A DNA stretch of 64,000 bases from Welwitschia mirabilis (taxonomy: Eukaryota > Gnetophyta > Gnetopsida > Welwitschiales). How positions within the stretch are numbered: the stretch's first letter is position 1; each line of letters starts with the position of its first letter. Location of the stretch: positions 175,293,212 through 175,357,211 of the forward strand of contig JBOZIK010000001.1 of assembly GCA_051453625.1 (NCBI GenBank), given 5' to 3'. This document shows, piece by piece, positions 58,290 through 64,000 of this stretch. The position numbers and the translations under genes are program-made. The notes below the pieces were generated by a model. That model ran no database searches and had not been told where the DNA came from. It was given only the letters and a program-made list of their open reading frames with translations.

Positions 58290-60245
58290 AGAGGTAGGCA
58301 ATTGTGACATTAGATCTCTAGTATGGCAAGTGTGATGTTAAGCATTTGGTGGGTAAGTGTGATGTTAGACTTCTGATTATGTTAAGTTAATAGTAGGTAA
58401 GTGCAATGTTAGGTTTTCAATAGAAAAATGTGATGTCAAAATCCTGATAATCAAGTGCAATGTAAAGTTTCAAATAAATCAAGTGTCACATGAAGTTTTA
58501 AATAAAGAAGTGCAATATCACATTTTTAGTTGATAAGTGAAATGCTAGGCTCCTAATAGTGAAATGCAACATTAGGTTTTTAGTATGAAAGTATAATATC
58601 ATATTTCTAGCAACAAAGTGCAATGTTATGTTTTTAGTAGGCAAGTATGATGTCAAGCTTTTAGTAGCCAAGTGTAATACTAGAATTTTCATTACCAAGT
58701 GCGAAATCATATTTTTGATAAGTAGGTGTAACATCAGATTTATAATGGATGGTGTAACATTAGATTTCTAATGGCCAAGTGTGATGTTATACTTTAGGTA
58801 GCCAAGTATAACATTAGGTTTTCAATGGATAAGTACAATGTTGAACTTTTAATGATCAATTATAACATCAGGTTTTGGATGAACAATTATAACATCATGC
58901 TTCCAGTGAATAAGTATGATGTTAGCATTTTGATAGAATAAGTGGAATGTAAGAATTTTAGCAAGTAAGTGTGAAATTAGACCTTCGATGAAACAAGTGT
59001 AACATTAGATTTCTNNNNNNNNNNNNNNNNNNNNNNNNNNNNNNNNNNNNNNNNNNNNNNNNNNNNNNNNNNNNNNNNNNNNNNNNNNNNNNNNNNNNNN
59101 NNNNNNNNNNNNNNGATGAAACAAGTGTAACATTAGATTTCTAGTATCCAAGTGTAATGTTATACTTTAGTAATCAAGTATAACACTAGGTTTCTAATGG
59201 ACAAGTGCAATGTTGGACTTTTAATGATCAATTATGACATTTGGTTTTAGATGAACAATTATAACATCATGCTTTTAGTGAATAAGTGTGATGTTAGTAT
59301 TATGACAGGATAAGTGCAATGTAAGAATTTTAGCAAGTAAGTGTGATATGAGACCTTCGATGAAACAAGTGTGACATCAAACATCTGATGGAAAAGTGTG
59401 ACATTAGATCTTTAGAAGCAGCTATGATATTGGAGATGGATCCCATGAGTACAATGTTAGATTTGAAAGGTAACTATGAAGTTAAAGATGGGTTTCATGC
59501 CTATGACATCAATTCTCTAAACTAAATGTGGTATGTTATATGGAACTTATGAGTGTGACATCAAGACTATGAAGTAATTATAATATTATGAGTGGGTCCC
59601 ATGTCTATGACATAAGATTTATGAATCAAGTGAACTATTAGATGTGGTATTCATGAATGGAATATTAGGCTTATGAGGAAACTGTAACATTCATAATGGA
59701 TCCCATGACTATGATGTCAAATCTATGAACCAAGTATGACATTAAAGGTGGGAACTGTGAGTGTGACATCAAGCCTATGAGATAACTATGATATTGGGAG
59801 TGAATATCATAACTATGATGTTGTACCTATGAGAAAGTATAACATTAGATATGGGATCCATAATTATGACATTTAGCTTGTAAGGCAACTGTGATGTTGG
59901 AGATGGATCTCATTACTATGATATTAGACATGAGAGGCAATTGTGACTTTAGAGGTGGATTCCATGGCTATGACATATGACCTAAGAGGTAACTTTGAAG
60001 TTATGGATGGGACTCATAAGTGCAACATCATGCTTTTGAGGTAACATGATGTTAGAGGTGGAAGCCATAATTATTAAATAAGGCCTATTAGATAACTTTA
60101 ACATTATAGATGCTCCATATGACTATGAAACTAGGTCTACAAGGCAACTCTGACATTGCTTATAACTATGAAGTAATACATGTGAAATACATATGACATG
60201 GGCTATGTGTCTTATGACTATGAGATTAGACCTATAAACTAAGCA
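58290..60245. repeat. 27-bp tandem array with dimeric right half, in the leader of element D
   Basis: About 70 diverged units. In the left half the unit is 27 bases, starting AAGTG and carrying a GTGYRAYRTYA core; the right half (from about 59400) is a 52-56-bp dimer with AACTGTGATGTT and ACTATGACAT cores. A 244-bp higher-order period (nine units) is visible around the gap, with GATGAAACAAGTG at 58987, 59115 and 59359. On the minus strand 27 bases equal nine codons, and 58734-58498 stays open as a nine-residue peptide repeat (TKNITLHFV-type). Confidence 0.93.
59015..59114. other. Assembly gap, 100 N
   Basis: The sequence before and after the gap is the same array text (GATGAAACAAGTGTAACATT on both sides), so the gap marks unresolved array length. 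Confidence 0.98.
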
Positions 60246-63162
60246 TTATGTTAGGTTACCTCAGCTATGGTTGGCATAGATCCTTACCTCAGGTTAACTC
60301 AACTATAATTAAGTTTTGTTACTAAAGTTAAAGGATCAGTTTAATCTTAGGTATTTCTTATTATAACTTGGTGTTTTAAGCTTTTCATTTCTTTTTCTAT
60401 TTTCTTTTACACATTGAATGGTCCAATCCCATTCTTCTTACAAGTATTTTTGTAGTTTATCTCTTTTTCTATTTCTCTTTAAATTTAGTTTGTACTATTT
60501 TGATGGCCTTGTTTGATGAATTCCTTCCATTATAGTTGATATCCTGCATACCTTTTCTTTGTAGAAGATTTTTTTATATTTTTATCCTTCCTTTTTATTA
60601 TTAGCTTATTCCTTCACTATTTAAGTTATGTCCTAGTGAGTTTTTCCTTATCTTTCTTAGGATTCTATCAATATTCATTTTGCTAAAATAGAAATTTAAA
60701 AGAGGACTTTCCAATTAGATTTTTCTTAGGTGTTTTCATCAAATTTTATTGATCTTTATTAATTTTCATTTCTTTATCTTTAATATCCTACTATTTTATA
60801 TATGTTACATTTTTTATATGCTTCTTTCAATATTTAAGACAATATCATATTGTACCCTATCCATGGTTTTATTATTATCTTAGAGCAAAGTATTCACTTA
60901 TCCTTTGTTCTGAGTGAGGGAAGCAGCATTACTTTTAAGGTAACTTGCTTAGATTCCAACTTCAAGAACTTCTTAGTTAATTCATTAGATGAGTTTGTTT
61001 TTGTAAGAAAGATAGATAACCATAAATATATTTTGGCTACCTCAATTTTATAGCTACCTATTATGTTACCTATAGATACTTAATTGCTTGTCAAGCCTTC
61101 CTTTATGATTGTTTCGGTTAAATCCCTTATTATCAACATATGTACCCTCCTTCATCATTATGGTCATTTTCCCCTTCTTTTAATTATAGTTCTGATATTT
61201 ATTNNNNNNNNNNATCTTAACCTAACTTATTCATCTTAAAGAAGGTGGAGATAGCGGGAAGTGCTTTTATGCATACATGCTTTTAGTAATATACCTTATA
61301 AGTACTAGGTCTAGAAGATTGTATCCCATTTTATTCTTCTCTACTTAATTTCTCATTCTTGCTACCCTTAAAAAAGTATCCTATTTATTCTTACTTAACT
61401 CAAAATTAAATTTCACTTGATCATAAAGATTCTTCTAGGTATGTTTTCTATTTTATCTAAGGTAGGAATTTTAGTTACTTATTCCATAAAAGATAACATG
61501 ACATTGATCGAAAGTTTGTTTTTTTTATGATATAAAGATGAATAGAGCTATTTCTTTAAGTTCATAAGACTATTCATGCCATCACAAGAATAAGAAGCAC
61601 TGTAGCCAATTTATTATAAGGTGAAAAAGAAGGATATGCCCCTCAACTTCCATTGTCAAACTTGGATTTGGAGGGTGTATTTTTAGCTTTAATTAATTTT
61701 TTATTTTTTCTTTTTACTTGTTTCTTTCATTTAAAATAGAGTTAGTACTTTAAATTCTTATTTTACAAGATTTGAAGACTATACCTATCATATATGAAAA
61801 GGACATTGAGTAACCCCTTATGTGCTATAGGAGCTACTAAATGGTTGAGGGAGTAGGCCATTATAATAAGTGGTTTCATATTCTCCTTTTCCTTAGCTTT
61901 TCATGATTGATTTTAAACTTATATATAGATCTTAATGATGATCTTTTGGATTCTAATGATTTACCATCTCAAGGTTCATGTGTTATTCCACCCCCTATTT
62001 TTCTTCTTCTACATAATTGGATCTAGTAGTTATGAAATAGGCTTTACCATCTTTTCCTTTTCCTTATTCTACCTATAATCATTATTAATGAGGTAGGTTA
62101 GGTTACTTACTAAATAGATTAAACACTTTTGGTGCTATAATTCCTCCTTCCATAAGTTAAAATTTTACAAGATTAAATTCAAGAAAATTAGATTATTTAG
62201 GATATGCTCCATATTGAGATGATTTATCCCTCATAATTGGATGACATTTATTCATTTTGTCATTTTAATTCTACCAATTTTTCTTGTGACTATGAATGAA
62301 GTTGTAGAGATCACTTCACTTTTCATTATATTTCTTAGTGAAAATTTCCATAGTAAGTAAACGGTTTTTAAAATTTAATAGACATGCTAGAATCTTTTTA
62401 TTGCATGACTCTAAGGGGCTATAATAGATGAAGACTAGAAACAATACTATATACGTGCTCTAAGGAATTCTATTTTCTTTTATATATGTATTTAAATCCC
62501 TTATTTTATTATTTTTATATTGATTAAAATTTTTTAATTATAAAATAAAGTGAAGAATCTATATGTCTTTGAAACGAAATCTAGAATGGATGCTTCCTAA
62601 ATTGTAACTTTTGAGGCTTATCATGCCCAAGCTTTTGTACATCTAGTAAAGAGAAAATAGATGATGTAAACTTATGTGGTTTAACTAGCTATTATGATAG
62701 ATGATATTTTAGCTAAATATTAGGGTGGTGAATTATCTCCAGAGCATCTGCTTGATACTTTAGTAACTTATAGTAAAATTAATATGAAGTTATATTAAAA
62801 GCCTTTTCTTATTTCTTCTAGATCTATTTGTAAATTATCATCTTTGAATTTGTGGGTCGAGCATTTTTATTCCTCCTTTATCTCTAACTATTGATTTTGG
62901 ATTAGTTGAGATGGAATAGAATATCATGGCTATTGAAGGCCAATAGCCTCCTTTATTTTTGTTGGATGACTTTCCTCCTTCTAAAGAATCCTAATTTTTA
63001 ATGTTTTCTCTTTTATTTTTTCAAGTGTCTTAGATTTTCTTATCATACGATATTATTTTGTATGAGGTTTTTGCATAACTAAAAAATTATGTGCATCTAT
63101 TCTTTTTATTTTTTTCTTATTTCATATGGATTTGAAAGATTGTGATTTATTATCTTTCTTAA
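60246..63162. other. Long leader of element D with unexplained coding-like text
   Basis: Between primer site and array. Coding-like plus-strand pieces, opposite to D: a 67-codon frame at 60850-61053 (FVLSEGSSITFKVTCLDSN), LNLYIDLNDDLLDSNDLPSQ at about 61915-61975, FEAYHAQAFVHLVKRK at 62610-62658 and GGELSPEHLLDTLVTYSKIN at 62723-62782. None is recognised. An older inserted element in opposite orientation is one explanation. Confidence 0.4.
61204..61213. other. Assembly gap, 10 N
   Basis: Ten N in AT-rich sequence. Confidence 0.98.
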
Positions 63163-63175
63163 CTAAGATATCAGT
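63163..63175 (-). other. Primer-binding site of element D
   Basis: The minus strand reads ACTGATATCTTAG directly after the 5' LTR, against ATTGGTATCAGAG for initiator tRNA-Met. Nine of 13 positions match. Confidence 0.55.
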
Positions 63176-63603
63176 TGTAATATTTCAAATTACAAAAATG
63201 AGGTTAACCTTTGGATTTAATAAAGAACATTTAGAAATTATATAATAAGGAACTTGGTAACACATTAATTGGGTAGAAAATTAATATAGTAGTAGACTAT
63301 AATATAATTATATTACCTCTGTGTCTTATTCCTATCATGGAATAGTTATCAAAGATAAAGAAATGGACTACAATCTTAGTCTTCATTCTAGAGCTCTTTG
63401 AAATATGCCAAGTTATCATTGGTTACAATCTACTCAGTCTATCCACCTTCATCTAACATCATGGGCTTAAGATTCAAGATAAAAAGATATAATGTTATAA
63501 TTTAAAGGTTATACACTTTGTTATACAATCATTCTCATTAATTACATAATAATTACTCTTAATCAAAAATTAGTTAATCAAAAAGTTATTTTAGAACATT
63601 ATA
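63176..63603 (-). repeat. 5' LTR of element D
   Basis: 428 bases, aligned with 53139-53572. The right end is ATTATA where the other copy has ATTACA (one C-to-T change). Confidence 0.85.
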
Positions 63604-63734
63604 CTATTCTATAAATAGAACTCATAGTATTATTGGTAAAAGTTGGGTTTGACCATGTAAGATTTATATTCTTAGGGTGAATTTTCTATTTATTATATAT
63701 TAATGATAGATATAAGTGTAGCCATAAATCATCA
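63604..63734 (+). repeat. LTR of X-B, right part
   Basis: Continues the LTR broken at 53138: AAAGTTGGGTTTGACCATGT (63638) matches AGAAGTTGGGTATAGCCACA (20693). Ends near ATCA at 63734. Confidence 0.6.
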
Positions 63735-63744
63735 TGAATAGCAT

Positions 63745-63764
63745 TTTGATCTCATTACCAGGGA
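63745..63764 (+). other. Primer-binding site of a third X unit
   Basis: TTTGATCTCATTACCAGGGA aligns with TTGGCGCCGTTGCCGGGGA and with the X-B site at 20801. TAGTACCATGGTA follows, as at 20819. Confidence 0.65.
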
Positions 63765-64000
63765 TAGTACCATGGTAATTATAATAGAACATGCATAAGA
63801 TTTATATTTTTGTATCCATTTTTTAATTTTTCTATTTTTTCCTTTTTTTTAAAATCCCTTTCTTACTAGTGCCTTTTAATGCCTTTTTCCCTTTCTTTAG
63901 TTATTCTTCTCTTTATCACTAGTGAATTGGTGTTGATCATATATAGCACTTAATCAATGAAACTTAATTTGATGAATTATTTGTTTTTAAATTTTTTCTA
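63745..64000 (+). mobile_element. Third X unit, leader only
   Basis: 63765-64000 aligns with the X-B leader 20819-21060. An LTR followed again by a primer site and leader shows that the head-to-tail array continues beyond the window. Confidence 0.6.

Larger units (their letters stand above)
53139..63603 (-). mobile_element. Element D: Ty3/gypsy retrotransposon, gag to integrase
   Basis: LTRs of 434 and 428 bases (53139-53572, 63176-63603) have TGTAAT...ATTACA termini. Minus-strand order: primer site (initiator Met), ~5 kb leader with a tandem array, gag with knuckle, protease, reverse transcriptase, RNase H region, integrase. Order and primer type fit a chromovirus-like gypsy element, though no chromodomain could be read. 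Flanks CTATA (53134-53138) and CTATT (63604-63608) are a likely 5-bp target duplication in the X LTR. The interior of 9.6 kb is long for this group because of the leader. Confidence 0.82.
20801..63744 (+). mobile_element. Unit X-B: Tat/Athila-type element split by three nested insertions
   Basis: X-B is present as 20801-21715, 32696-37228, 50393-53138 and 63604-63744. Removing E, C and D leaves about 8.3 kb, with leader, gag, protease, post-protease relic, 3' ORF and LTR in the same order as X-A. The junctions for C and D are supported by LTR termini, flanking short duplications and the uninterrupted X-A sequence. Confidence 0.72.

Noticed and set aside
58290-60245. CRISPR-like array
   Set aside because: Units are contiguous 27-mers with no unique spacers, highly diverged, and lie in a plant retrotransposon.
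1-64000. Search for tRNA, rRNA and intact host exons
   Set aside because: No cloverleaf, conserved rRNA segment or spliced host domain could be recognised; absence is not proven without a search.

Overview
This window looks like heterochromatic DNA from a flowering plant. It is very AT-rich, almost free of CpG, and I recognise no intact host gene, rRNA, tRNA or CRISPR array. The species cannot be told from the sequence. The plant assignment rests on the element types: Ty3/gypsy elements of the Tat/Athila kind (primer-binding sites of the TGGCGCCGTTGCC type, protease motifs of the LDLGASVN type) and Ty1/copia elements with initiator-Met primer sites. All coding relics are broken. Many in-frame stops are TAA or TAG where one C-to-T change would give CAA or CAG, which fits decay of methylated DNA.

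Layout. 1-8200: minus-strand Tat/Athila element F (3' ORF, protease, gag, primer site, probable LTR). 8420-10560: plus-strand copia relic G (protease to integrase). 11181-13195: Tat protease scrap, copia LTR H, its primer site and gag. 13196-64000: a head-to-tail array of a second Tat/Athila family, X. Unit X-A (13196-20785) is cut at its 5' end. Unit X-B runs from the primer site at 20801 to the next one at 63745. A third unit starts at 63745 and leaves the window.

X-B would be about 8.3 kb, but three later LTR elements stretch it to about 43 kb. E is a minus-strand sirevirus-like copia (21716-32695). C is a plus-strand gag-protease gypsy element (37229-50392). D is a minus-strand gypsy element with gag, protease, RT and integrase (53139-63603). 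E carries a solo LTR of its own family in the opposite orientation (27242-28902). C is composite and holds a CpG-retaining island (44226-46568). X-A serves as an uninterrupted reference for the C and D insertion sites.

Most noteworthy: a conserved unidentified ORF downstream of protease in three Tat-type copies; a roughly 40-bp split palindrome repeated about 14 times in element C; and a 2-kb array of 27-bp units in D whose variable positions fit decay of two CpGs in a TGACGTCA-like core. Four N gaps are present, and the 681-base one lies inside a CA microsatellite. All element names (F, G, H, X, C, D, E) are local labels.
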